NCBI GenBank assembly: GCA_964636685.1
Contig: CAZWUK010000047.1
Coordinates: 1 to 16,813 of the forward strand
Source of the DNA: CAZWUK01 sp964636685
Lineage (GTDB): Bacteria; Bacillota; Clostridia; Christensenellales; CAG-138
Length of the DNA: 16,813 bases
Direction: 5' to 3'
This document shows, piece after piece, positions 1 to 7,250 of this stretch. Position numbers and translations under genes: made by a program. How positions within the stretch are numbered: position 1 is the stretch's first letter; every line of letters starts with the position of its first letter. The notes beneath the pieces are model-generated. The model was given only the letters and a program-made list of their open reading frames with translations, was not told the origin of the DNA and did not search any database.

Positions 1-2252
1 ACGGCACGGTCGGCGCCAACAAGAACAGCATCAAGATCATCGGCGACCATACCGAGATGTATGCACAGGGCTATTTTGCTTACGACTCCAAGAAGTCCGG
101 CGGTCTGACGGTCTCCCATCTGCGCTTTGGCAAAAAGCCGATCCAGAGCCCGTATCTGATCGACTGTGCAGACTTTGTGGCCTGCCACAACCCGTCCTAC
201 GTCACGCGCTACGCCGTGGCAGACGGTATCCGCGAAGGCGGCGTGTTCCTGCTCAACTCGCCCTGGACGGCCGAGGAGATGGAAAACGAGCTGCCCGCTT
301 CCATGAAGCAGACCATCGCCAAGGCGCATGTGCGTTTCTACAACATCAACGCCATCAAGCTGGCGCGTGAAGTCGGCATGGGCGGCCGCATCAACACCAT
401 CATGCAGTCCGCGTTCTTCAAGCTTGCCAACGTCATTCCCGCCGAGCAGGCCATCGAATACATGAAGGCCGCCGCCAAGAAGTCCTATGGCAAGAAGGGC
501 GACGAAGTGGTCAAGAAGAACTGGGACGCGATCGACGCGGGCGCCAACGCCATCGAAGAGATCAAGTATCCCGCTTCCTGGGAAAACGCCACCACCGGCG
601 CAGCGCCCATCAAGACCACGGATGACAAGTACTTCAACGAGTTTGTGCATCCGGTTCTGGCGCAGGAGGGCGACAAGCTGCCCGTTTCCGCCATGAGCGC
701 GGACGGCACCGTGCCCACCGGCACCACCCAGTACGAGAAGCGCGGCATCGCCGTGGACGTCCCCGTCTGGATCGCCGAAAACTGCATCCAGTGCAACCAG
801 TGCTCGCTGGTCTGCCCGCATGCAGCCATCCGTCCGTTCCTGCTGGATGAGAACGAGGTCAAGAACGCACCCGAGGGCTTTGCCGTAAAGACCGCCACCG
901 GAAAAGAGCTTGCGGGTCTTTCCTTCCGCGTTCAGGTTTCGCCTCTGGATTGCACGGGCTGCGGCAATTGCGTGGATACCTGCCCGGCAAAGACCAAGGC
1001 GCTCAAGATGATGCCGTTTGCAGAAGGCTGTGCGGATGAGAAGAACTGGGATTACGCCATGAGCGTCAAGACCAAGGACGTTGACGTCAACACCAAGACT
1101 GTCAAGGGCAGCCAGTTCCTCCAGCCGCTGTTTGAGTTCTCCGGCGCATGCGCAGGCTGCGGCGAGACCCCGTATGTGAAGCTCCTCACCCAGCTGTTTG
1201 GCGACCGTATGGTCATTGCCAACGCAACGGGCTGCTCTTCCATCTACGGCGGCAGCGCACCGACTTGCCCCTACACGAAGAACGAAAAGGGTCAGGGCCC
1301 CGCATGGGCAAACTCCCTGTTTGAAGACAATGCCGAGTTCGGCTTTGGTATGAACCTTGCGACCAAGCAGCGCAGAGCAAACCTAGAAGATACCATCAAG
1401 GCGCTCATCGCACTCGACTACTGCGACGAAGACATCGCGGCAGCCGGCGCGGAGTGGCTTGCAAATATCGACGACGCCAAGGGCTCCCGCGCTGCCGGCG
1501 ACAAGCTGGTTGCGGCGATCAAGGCGATCCTTGACCAGCGCGGCGACTGCGACTGCGAAGCCTGCACGCTCTCCCGCAAGGTGCTGGAGATGTCCGATCT
1601 TCTGACCAAGCAGTCCGTCTGGGTATTCGGCGGCGACGGTTGGGCCTACGACATCGGCTACGGCGGACTCGACCATGTGCTGGCGATGGACGAAGACATC
1701 AATGTGCTGGTCGTAGATACCGAGGTGTATTCCAACACCGGCGGACAGTCCTCCAAGGCAACGCCGACCGGGCCGATCGCAAAGTTTGCGGCAGCCGGCA
1801 AGCGCACCAAGAAGAAGGATCTGGGCTTGATGGCGATGAGCTATGGCTACGTGTACGTTGCCAAGGTCTGCATGGGCGCAAATCCCGCGCAGCTGCTCAA
1901 GGCGGTCAACGAGGCGGAAGCCTACAAGGGCCCGTCCCTGATTATCGCCTATGCGCCGTGCATCAACCACGGTATCAACATGGGTCACTCCCAGCTGGAA
2001 GCCAAGAAGGCGGTCGACGCCGGTTACTGGCCGCTGTATCGGTACAATCCGGATCTGGCGGAGGCAGGACAGAATCCCTTCCATCTGGATTCCAAGGAAG
2101 CACAGTCTAGCTTCCAGGACTTCATCCTCGGCGAAGTCCGTTACTCCTCGCTCAAGAAGCTCTTCCCGGAAGTGGCAGACGAGCTGTTTGCCAAGGCCGA
2201 GAAGGAAGCAGCCGAGAAGATCGACTACTACAAGAAACTCAGCGATATGTAA
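1..2252 (+). CDS. nifJ: Pyruvate:ferredoxin (flavodoxin) oxidoreductase, C-terminal part (5' end outside window)
   Basis: Oxidative decarboxylation of pyruvate to acetyl-CoA and CO2 with reduction of ferredoxin, in the cytoplasm. The reading frame is open from base 3, so the gene begins upstream; the visible ~749 residues are roughly the last two thirds of a family of about 1170. Visible parts in order: the KNSIKIIG...YDSKKSGG region typical of the linker between domains, a 2[4Fe-4S] ferredoxin domain with CxxCxxCxxxCP at nt 783-815 and a second at 951-983, then the thiamine diphosphate domain with CAGCGE near 1150, ATGCSSIYGG near 1230, and GGDGWAYDIG plus the VDTEVYSNTGGQ stretch around 1630-1750. 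All cluster cysteines are present and the protein looks intact. It is followed by its own terminator (2295-2333), so it is probably not part of the eut operon, although both feed the same acetyl-CoA pool. Whether the acceptor is ferredoxin or flavodoxin cannot be told. Confidence 0.97.
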   Translation, partial: GTVGANKNSIKIIGDHTEMYAQGYFAYDSKKSGGLTVSHLRFGKKPIQSPYLIDCADFVACHNPSYVTRYAVADGIREGGVFLLNSPWTAEEMENELPASMKQTIAKAHVRFYNINAIKLAREVGMGGRINTIMQSAFFKLANVIPAEQAIEYMKAAAKKSYGKKGDEVVKKNWDAIDAGANAIEEIKYPASWENATTGAAPIKTTDDKYFNEFVHPVLAQEGDKLPVSAMSADGTVPTGTTQYEKRGIAVDVPVWIAENCIQCNQCSLVCPHAAIRPFLLDENEVKNAPEGFAVKTATGKELAGLSFRVQVSPLDCTGCGNCVDTCPAKTKALKMMPFAEGCADEKNWDYAMSVKTKDVDVNTKTVKGSQFLQPLFEFSGACAGCGETPYVKLLTQLFGDRMVIANATGCSSIYGGSAPTCPYTKNEKGQGPAWANSLFEDNAEFGFGMNLATKQRRANLEDTIKALIALDYCDEDIAAAGAEWLANIDDAKGSRAAGDKLVAAIKAILDQRGDCDCEACTLSRKVLEMSDLLTKQSVWVFGGDGWAYDIGYGGLDHVLAMDEDINVLVVDTEVYSNTGGQSSKATPTGPIAKFAAAGKRTKKKDLGLMAMSYGYVYVAKVCMGANPAQLLKAVNEAEAYKGPSLIIAYAPCINHGINMGHSQLEAKKAVDAGYWPLYRYNPDLAEAGQNPFHLDSKEAQSSFQDFILGEVRYSSLKKLFPEVADELFAKAEKEAAEKIDYYKKLSDM

Positions 2253-2294
2253 GGCGCTGCGCGAATCGTCGGGCAGAGCCGGACAAAATCTCCG

Positions 2295-2333
2295 GTGGGG
2301 AGCGCAGGATTGCTGCGTTCCCCGCTTTTTTTT
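2295..2333 (+). terminator. Rho-independent terminator after the pyruvate:ferredoxin oxidoreductase gene
   Basis: A 13-bp stem (arms 2295-2307 and 2313-2325, all paired with G-U wobbles at two positions) closes a 5-base loop and runs directly into eight T residues (2326-2333). It lies 43 bases after the oxidoreductase stop codon and separates that gene from the downstream promoter. Confidence 0.93.
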
Positions 2334-2363
2334 AAAAATTACTGTCGCAGCGCAAACCGGCTG

Positions 2364-2372
2364 TGGTACAAT
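2364..2372 (+). promoter_or_regulatory. Candidate extended -10 promoter for the GDPD-eutW-eut operon
   Basis: TGGTACAAT fits the extended -10 form TGnTAnAAT and lies just after the upstream terminator and about 113 bases before the first start codon. No good -35 hexamer is seen at the usual spacing, which extended -10 promoters tolerate. Position and motif are seen; activity is inferred. Confidence 0.5.
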
Positions 2373-2393
2373 CAAAGCATGAGAATGCACTTT

Positions 2394-2419
2394 TCCGGAC
2401 GGATGACGGTTCGTCCGGA
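2394..2419 (+). other. Hairpin in the 5' leader of the GDPD mRNA
   Basis: Perfect 8-bp inverted repeat (2394-2401 with 2412-2419) around a 10-base loop, followed by only three T residues. A second small GC-rich hairpin (2450-2463) lies downstream. The leader between promoter and start codon is about 100 bases, which leaves room for RNA control, but the loop does not resemble ANTAR targets and the T run is too short for a confident terminator. Confidence 0.45.
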
Positions 2420-2485
2420 TTTCGTGTCGAAGTAAACAGCGGATGACGACGCGGAAATCCGCGAGAAAGAAGACGGAAAAAGCAT

Positions 2486-3220
2486 ATGACCAAGAACTTT
2501 GCGCACCGCGGCTACAGCGGTAACTACCCGGAAAACACCATGCTTGCCTTTGAAAAAGCGATTGCGGTGGGCGTGGACGGCATTGAATTGGACGTGCAGC
2601 TTTCCAAGGACGGAGAGATCGTCGTTTGCCACGATGAAACCGTGGATCGTACCACGGACGGACACGGACGGATCGCGGATTTGACGCTGGACGAGCTCAA
2701 GCAGCTGGAAGCGTCGTTCCGTTTTCGCGGGACGCTGGGGATCAACCGCATTCCGACGCTGCGCGAATACTTGGCGCGGGTACAGGACGAAAAGCTTGTA
2801 ACGAACGTGGAACTGAAAACCGGCATTTTGGAATATCCGGGCATTGAGCAAAAGGTCTGGGATATGATTCGTGAATTTAAGCTCGAGGATCGTATCATTA
2901 TATCGAGCTTTAACCATTTCAGCGTCAAGCGGATGCAAAAGCTTGCGCCGGAGCTGAAATACGGATTCCTGAGCGAGACGTGGATCATCAACGCCGGAAA
3001 ATATGTCCATGAACAGGGTGTGCAGTGCTATCATCCCATCTATGTGAATCTTGTGCAGGACGTCGTGGATGAATTGAAGCAATATGGGTTGGAAATCAAT
3101 ACCTATACCGTCAATACCGAAGAAGCGGTACGCGATTTGTGCCAAAAAGGCATTGACGCGGTGATCGGCAACTACCCGGAGATGACGGCGCGGGTGCTCA
3201 AAGACTGCAAGAGAGCATAG
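2486..3220 (+). CDS. Glycerophosphodiester phosphodiesterase (GDPD/UgpQ type, cytoplasmic)
   Basis: Hydrolyses glycerophosphodiesters such as glycerophosphoethanolamine to sn-glycerol 3-phosphate plus the free alcohol. The 244-residue protein is the size of small bacterial UgpQ-type enzymes. Family motifs are all visible: HRG at 7-9, PENT at 15-18, the metal ligands E34 and D36 in GIELDVQ, and H49 in VVCHDE; later ELK, SSFN and the terminal INTYTVN barrel strand follow. There is no signal peptide or membrane segment, so it should act on imported or internally produced diesters. It is the first gene of the transcription unit and lies 13 bases before eutW with no terminator between, so the two should be co-transcribed. 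A role in supplying ethanolamine is an inference from this context; substrate choice (ethanolamine, choline, glycerol or inositol head group) cannot be read from sequence. The ribosome site is weak. Confidence 0.93.
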   Translation: MTKNFAHRGYSGNYPENTMLAFEKAIAVGVDGIELDVQLSKDGEIVVCHDETVDRTTDGHGRIADLTLDELKQLEASFRFRGTLGINRIPTLREYLARVQDEKLVTNVELKTGILEYPGIEQKVWDMIREFKLEDRIIISSFNHFSVKRMQKLAPELKYGFLSETWIINAGKYVHEQGVQCYHPIYVNLVQDVVDELKQYGLEINTYTVNTEEAVRDLCQKGIDAVIGNYPEMTARVLKDCKRA

Positions 3221-3233
3221 GAGACGAGGACGG

Positions 3234-4325
3234 ATGGAACGCATTGGAGCGCTGTGCCGGGAACAGACCGATTTGACGGCGGCGGATATTGCGCTGGTTG
3301 AACAAAAGGCGCAGTCGCTGCAGCTGATTTCCGACCTGATTGGCGGCGACGTTTTTATTGATTGCATGAACCGGGAAGGCGTTGCAATCGTTGTGGCACA
3401 GTCGCGCCCGCGCTTTCAATCCTCCCAATACTGCGGCGAGGTCGTCGGGATGCCGGCCTTGCGTGAAAACGAGAGCGGCGTTTACCATGCGTTTTCCAGA
3501 AAAAGCCCCATACACGACACCAAAGCGGTGACGCAGGAGCATATCGCCGTATTGCAGGACGTCGTGCCCATTGAGAACGCGGCGGGAAGCGTTGTGGCGG
3601 TTCTGATTTCCGAGCGCGACGTCAGCCGCGAGGTCAGTCTCGCGGAAAAGCTGACTGCGGCGGAGCAGGAACGCAGCGATCTGTTCCGGCATATGATTGC
3701 AGCGCCGGCAGAGAACGTTGCCGCAGCGGATGCGGCGGTGTATGCACGCGAAGCGCACCACAGGATCAAGAACAATCTCCAGATGATCGCGTCCGTCTGC
3801 AATGTACGGATGCGGCAGTCAAAAAGCGACGAGACGCGTCAAAGACTGCTGGAAACCGGCAACATGATATTGACGGTTGCATCCCTGCATGATATATTGT
3901 CCCTAGAGGAAAATTCCGATCCGGAGACAGACGTCGCGCTGGATCAGCTGCTTTCCAAGGTGCGGGAAGCACTGGGGAATATATTTTCCGAGGATGGCGG
4001 CATTCAACTCGTCTATGCCTGCGAACCGATCATAACAAAGGCCGAACGCGCTATGTCGGTGGCGCTGGTATTGACAGAACTGGTCACAAACGCCGTCAAT
4101 CATGCTTTCCCCGACGGAACGGGAACGATCCGCGTTCTGGTGCATGCCGGCAACCGGTTTGCAAGCGCAGAGGTCTGTGATGACGGGACGGGATTCTCCG
4201 CAAGCGTCGGAAACTCGACCGGGCTGCGCATCGCAAACGCCTTGATACAGGACAAGCTCGGCGGCAAGCTGGACATTTTATCGGACGCGCATGGCACGCG
4301 CGCCGCGTTTACATTTTTACCGTAA
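3234..4325 (+). CDS. eutW: EutW-type cytoplasmic sensor histidine kinase (HisKA_2 family)
   Basis: Two-component sensor kinase of the kind that senses ethanolamine and phosphorylates the ANTAR antiterminator EutV in Firmicutes. The N-terminal ~125 residues resemble the PdtaS/EutW sensory (GAF-like) domain, with VVAQSRP near 54-59 and a conserved GEVVG (68-72); a PAS-like linker follows. The kinase core carries the HisKA_2 H-box EAHHRIKNNLQ (173-183; phospho-acceptor H175 or H176), the N-box ELVTNAVNHAF (282-292), a G1 box DDGTGF (316-321) and the STGLRIANALI G2 region (328-338). No transmembrane segment is present. It precedes a terminator-hairpin region and eutA. EutV, normally next to eutW, is missing here. 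The family is clear; assignment to EutW rather than another HisKA_2 kinase rests mainly on position in front of eutA. Confidence 0.87.
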   Translation: MERIGALCREQTDLTAADIALVEQKAQSLQLISDLIGGDVFIDCMNREGVAIVVAQSRPRFQSSQYCGEVVGMPALRENESGVYHAFSRKSPIHDTKAVTQEHIAVLQDVVPIENAAGSVVAVLISERDVSREVSLAEKLTAAEQERSDLFRHMIAAPAENVAAADAAVYAREAHHRIKNNLQMIASVCNVRMRQSKSDETRQRLLETGNMILTVASLHDILSLEENSDPETDVALDQLLSKVREALGNIFSEDGGIQLVYACEPIITKAERAMSVALVLTELVTNAVNHAFPDGTGTIRVLVHAGNRFASAEVCDDGTGFSASVGNSTGLRIANALIQDKLGGKLDILSDAHGTRAAFTFLP

Positions 4326-4346
4326 CAAATGAACAATCAGACCGAC

Positions 4347-4383
4347 GGCATACAATAGGGTGTGCCTTGTGGCAAGAGGGCTG
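4347..4383 (+). promoter_or_regulatory. Two-hairpin RNA element resembling an ANTAR (EutV) antitermination target
   Basis: P1 is a 7-bp stem (4347-4353 with 4360-4366) closing a six-base loop AAUAGG. Three bases later P2 is a short stem (4370-4373 with 4380-4383, two G-U pairs) closing a six-base loop AAGAGG. The two loops share AANAGG flanked by C and G. The 3' arm of P2 overlaps the 5' arm of the terminator that follows, so P2 and terminator exclude each other, which is the architecture of EutV-controlled leaders. Known ANTAR targets have A at loop position 1 and G at position 4; here G falls at 5 unless P1 shifts by one base, giving loop AUAGGG. P2 is weak and competes with another small hairpin. 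Confidence 0.55.
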
Positions 4384-4412
4384 AAGCGCCATCGCTGCGC
4401 TTTGGCTTTTTT
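4377..4412 (+). terminator. Conditional terminator between eutW and eutA
   Basis: A 13-bp stem including several G-U pairs (4377-4389 with 4397-4409) closes a 7-base loop and ends in six T residues (4407-4412). It stands inside the operon, 34 bases before eutA, so readthrough is needed to express the 13 downstream genes from the upstream promoter. Its 5' arm overlaps hairpin P2, so it is probably regulated rather than constitutive. Confidence 0.8.
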
Positions 4413-4446
4413 CGTCTATTGGAACAACGGGCATGGAGGGTGTGCA

Positions 4447-5874
4447 ATGGAATCGCTGGTGAGCGTTGGCATCGATGTGGGAACGACGACCACGCAGGTG
4501 ATTTTCAGCCGGTTGTTTCTGGAAAACACCGCGGGCTATTTCACCGTTCCCAATGTCTCCATCGTGCAAAAGCAGGTGATCTACCGCAGCGAACCCCGTG
4601 TGACGCCGCTCTTGAACGATACGGAGATTGACGCGGCTGGCGTTGAGCAGATTGTGCGCCGCGCCTACGAGGAAGCGCATCAAACGCCCAAAGCTGTGGC
4701 AACCGGCGCGGTCATTATCACCGGGGAATCGGCAAAGAAGGAAAATGCCGCGAAGCTTTTGAATGCTTTGGCAGGTCTTGCGGGGGATTTTGTGGCAGAG
4801 ACGGCAGGGCCCGACCTTGAGGCGGTGATCGCCGGAAAGGGCAGCGGCGCGGAGGCGTACTCCATCAAGAACCATTGCCGCGTGCTGAATCTCGATATTG
4901 GCGGCGGCACGACCAACGCGGTGCTGTTTGAAAACGGAGCGGTCGTTTCCACCGGCTGCATCGAAGTCGGCGGACGGCATATCCGCACCGACAACACCGG
5001 CAGAATCCTTTCGTTTACACCGGCAGCGGAGAAAATCGCCGGAGAAAACGGACTGCATTTGGAACACGACAGCCGTGACACCGGGACGCTGCTGGCGTTT
5101 GTGACGGCACAGACACGCCTTTGCTGCGAGATGGCGGGGTTGTACCCGAGAAGCGACCTGTATCGCGCGGTCACGACCCACGGCAGCAGCGAATTTGACT
5201 GTTCACGCGGATTTGATGCCATTTGCTTTTCCGGCGGGGTAGCGGACGCGGTATTCGGCAGGTTTTCCGGCGGGGACGATTATCGATTCGGGGACATTGG
5301 CATTCTTTTCGGTCGCGCGATTGCAAAAAGTACGCTGTATCTCGGGCAAACCGTGCTGCATTCGGAGGAAACGATCCGCGCGACGGTGGTCGGCGCCGGG
5401 ACGCATACCACAAGCGTTTCGGGCAGCACGATCTGGGCGGCGCGAGAAGCGCTTCCCATCCGCAACATGCCGGTGCTGCACCTCAACACCGCAGAGATCG
5501 ACCGCATCGCAGCCGGGGATGTATCGTACTTTACCGAACGGCTCAAAACCCAGCTTGCCCAGCAGGACGAGGACAACGCGGCGATCGGCTTTACCGGAGA
5601 CAACGACCCGTCCTACGAGAAGATCAAGCGGCTTTCCTCGGCGCTCGTCGCGGGGGCGTCGGCGGTACTGCCGGAAAAAGCGCCCATTGTCGTGGTCACA
5701 TACGCGGATATGGCAAAGGCGACCGGGCAGGCAGTGCGGCAGCTGACACAGCGGCCGGTGATCGCGATTGATCGCATTGCGACCAAGGTGCATGACAGGA
5801 TCGACATCGGGCGACCCATGGTAGATGATCTGGTCGTACAGGTCGTTGTAAAAACACTCATTTTTGGACAGTGA
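4447..5874 (+). CDS. eutA: Ethanolamine ammonia-lyase reactivating factor EutA
   Basis: Chaperone-like ATPase that exchanges damaged cobalamin out of ethanolamine ammonia-lyase for fresh adenosylcobalamin. The 475-residue protein has the actin/Hsp70-like ATPase signature: phosphate loop GIDVGTTTTQ at 8-17 and the second loop LDIGGGTTN at 149-157, with a conserved ICFSGGVADAVF adenosine-site region in the second half. The start at 4447 is chosen because GGAGGG lies at 4435-4440 with correct spacing and the protein then starts at the usual EutA N-terminus; an in-frame ATG at 4360 lies inside the terminator hairpin and adds 29 residues unlike the family. It is the first gene after the conditional terminator; eutB follows seven bases after its stop codon, with the eutB ribosome site overlapping that stop. 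Confidence 0.96.
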   Translation: MESLVSVGIDVGTTTTQVIFSRLFLENTAGYFTVPNVSIVQKQVIYRSEPRVTPLLNDTEIDAAGVEQIVRRAYEEAHQTPKAVATGAVIITGESAKKENAAKLLNALAGLAGDFVAETAGPDLEAVIAGKGSGAEAYSIKNHCRVLNLDIGGGTTNAVLFENGAVVSTGCIEVGGRHIRTDNTGRILSFTPAAEKIAGENGLHLEHDSRDTGTLLAFVTAQTRLCCEMAGLYPRSDLYRAVTTHGSSEFDCSRGFDAICFSGGVADAVFGRFSGGDDYRFGDIGILFGRAIAKSTLYLGQTVLHSEETIRATVVGAGTHTTSVSGSTIWAAREALPIRNMPVLHLNTAEIDRIAAGDVSYFTERLKTQLAQQDEDNAAIGFTGDNDPSYEKIKRLSSALVAGASAVLPEKAPIVVVTYADMAKATGQAVRQLTQRPVIAIDRIATKVHDRIDIGRPMVDDLVVQVVVKTLIFGQ

Positions 5875-5881
5875 GGGAACT

Positions 5882-7246
5882 ATGGCATTTTCAACCACGC
5901 TATTGGGTACAACCTACACCTTTGATACGGTCAAGCAGGTGCTTGCCTGTGCCAACGAGCAAAAATCGGGCGACGTTCTCGCGGGAATTGCCGCAAAGAG
6001 CGATTTGGAGCGCGTGGCGGCAAAGACCGTGCTTGCCGACATGCCGCTTTCGGTATTGCGGGAGAACCCTGCTGTGCCGTATGAGGAGGACGAGATCACC
6101 CGCATGGATCAGGATACGCTGTCTTTGCCGGTGTACGATTCCATCAAGGGCATGACCGTCGGCGAGATGCGCGAGCACTTGCTCTCCTACAAAACCACAG
6201 AGGCCGATATTCGACGCCTGTCGCGCGGCATGACCGCCGAAATGGTAGCGGGCGTGTGCAAGCTCATGGGCAACCTCGACCTTGTGTACTGTGCCAATAA
6301 GGTGCGTGTCACCGCGCACTGCAACACCACCATCGGGCGGCGCGGAACGCTGGCAACGCGATTGCAGCCAAACCACCCGACCGACGATGTGGAGGGCATC
6401 ACAAGCTCGCTGTTTGAAGGCTTGTCCTATGGCTGCGGCGACGCGCTGTTGGGACTCAATCCCGCGACGGACTCGGTGTATGCGCTCTCCGAGGTGCTCA
6501 AGCGCTTTGACGAGGTCAAAAACAAGTTTGAAATTCCCACGCAGATCTGCGTGCTGGGGCATATTACCACCCAGATTGCGGCGGTCAAGCAGGGCGCGCC
6601 GACGGATCTGATCTTTCAGTCCGTGGCAGGCAGCGAGAAGGGCAACACCGCCTTCGGCTTTTGTGCCGACACCGTGCGGGAAGCGCAGGCGCTGCTCAAG
6701 AGCCGGGGTACCGGCACTGGCCCCAACGTCTTTTACTTTGAGACGGGGCAGGGGAGCGAATTGTCGTCGGACGCGCACTACGGCGCGGATCAGGTGACGA
6801 TGGAAGCGCGGTGCTACGCGTTTGCAAGACAGTTTTCACCGTTCATGGTCAATACCGTGGTCGGTTTTATCGGGCCGGAATACCTGTATGACAGCAAGCA
6901 GGTCATTCGCGCGGGGCTTGAGGATCACTTCATGGCAAAGCTGATGGGCTTGCCGATGGGGTGCGACTGCTGCTATACCAATCACATGCAGGCCGATCAG
7001 AACGATATTGAGAATCTTTCGCTCCTGCTGGGCGGGGCGGGGGTCAACTACATACTCGCCGTACCCGCCGGGGACGACGTGATGCTCAACTACCAGACCA
7101 ATGCCTGCCACGACGTTTCTGCCATCCGCGAGACGCTGGGCTTGACGCCCATCCCCGAGTTTGCCGCATGGCTGACGAAGATGGGCATTCTGGAGGATGG
7201 CAAACTGACCAAACGGGCGGGCGACGCCACGATCTTTATGAGGTGA
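5882..7246 (+). CDS. eutB: Ethanolamine ammonia-lyase large subunit
   Basis: Catalytic subunit of adenosylcobalamin-dependent ethanolamine ammonia-lyase, which turns ethanolamine into acetaldehyde and ammonia inside the microcompartment. It is 454 residues, the usual EutB length (about 453), and is conserved along its whole length: GMTAEMVAGVCKLM, the NTTIGRRGTLATRLQPNHP block, FQSVAGSEKGN, the FETGQGSELS strand that carries the active-site glutamate, HMQADQND, and the GDDVMLNYQTNA strand near the C-terminus. The start at 5882 is preferred over an in-frame ATG at 5864 because the shorter form matches the family N-terminus and has GAGGG (5873-5877) in front. eutC follows after 4 bases. No damage or unusual residue is seen. 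Confidence 0.98.
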   Translation: MAFSTTLLGTTYTFDTVKQVLACANEQKSGDVLAGIAAKSDLERVAAKTVLADMPLSVLRENPAVPYEEDEITRMDQDTLSLPVYDSIKGMTVGEMREHLLSYKTTEADIRRLSRGMTAEMVAGVCKLMGNLDLVYCANKVRVTAHCNTTIGRRGTLATRLQPNHPTDDVEGITSSLFEGLSYGCGDALLGLNPATDSVYALSEVLKRFDEVKNKFEIPTQICVLGHITTQIAAVKQGAPTDLIFQSVAGSEKGNTAFGFCADTVREAQALLKSRGTGTGPNVFYFETGQGSELSSDAHYGADQVTMEARCYAFARQFSPFMVNTVVGFIGPEYLYDSKQVIRAGLEDHFMAKLMGLPMGCDCCYTNHMQADQNDIENLSLLLGGAGVNYILAVPAGDDVMLNYQTNACHDVSAIRETLGLTPIPEFAAWLTKMGILEDGKLTKRAGDATIFMR

Positions 7247-7250
7247 ACCG

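Noticed and set aside
1383..2390. Long antisense open frame (335 codons) across the pyruvate:ferredoxin oxidoreductase gene
   Set aside because: Shadow of a GC-rich, strongly conserved gene; composition is His/Arg/Leu-rich without a recognisable domain, and it would run through the strong terminator at 2295-2333.
2394..2419. Leader hairpin as a terminator or second ANTAR target
   Set aside because: Only three T residues follow, and the loop is ten bases without the AANAGG pattern seen before eutA. Kept only as an unexplained hairpin.
2372..3367. Antisense open frame (331 codons) over GDPD and the start of eutW
   Set aside because: Lies opposite two clear genes, has no known motif and crosses the operon leader.
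4390..4396. Terminator loop (A-U-C-G-C-U inside CAUCGCU) as the second ANTAR loop because it has A1 and G4
   Set aside because: It needs a bulged C in an otherwise perfect stem, and would not compete with the terminator; the AAGAGG loop overlapping the 5' arm explains the switch better.
4360..4446. Upstream start for eutA adding 29 residues
   Set aside because: The extra part is encoded by the hairpin/terminator sequence and has no ribosome site; GGAGGG before 4447 and family length support the shorter form.
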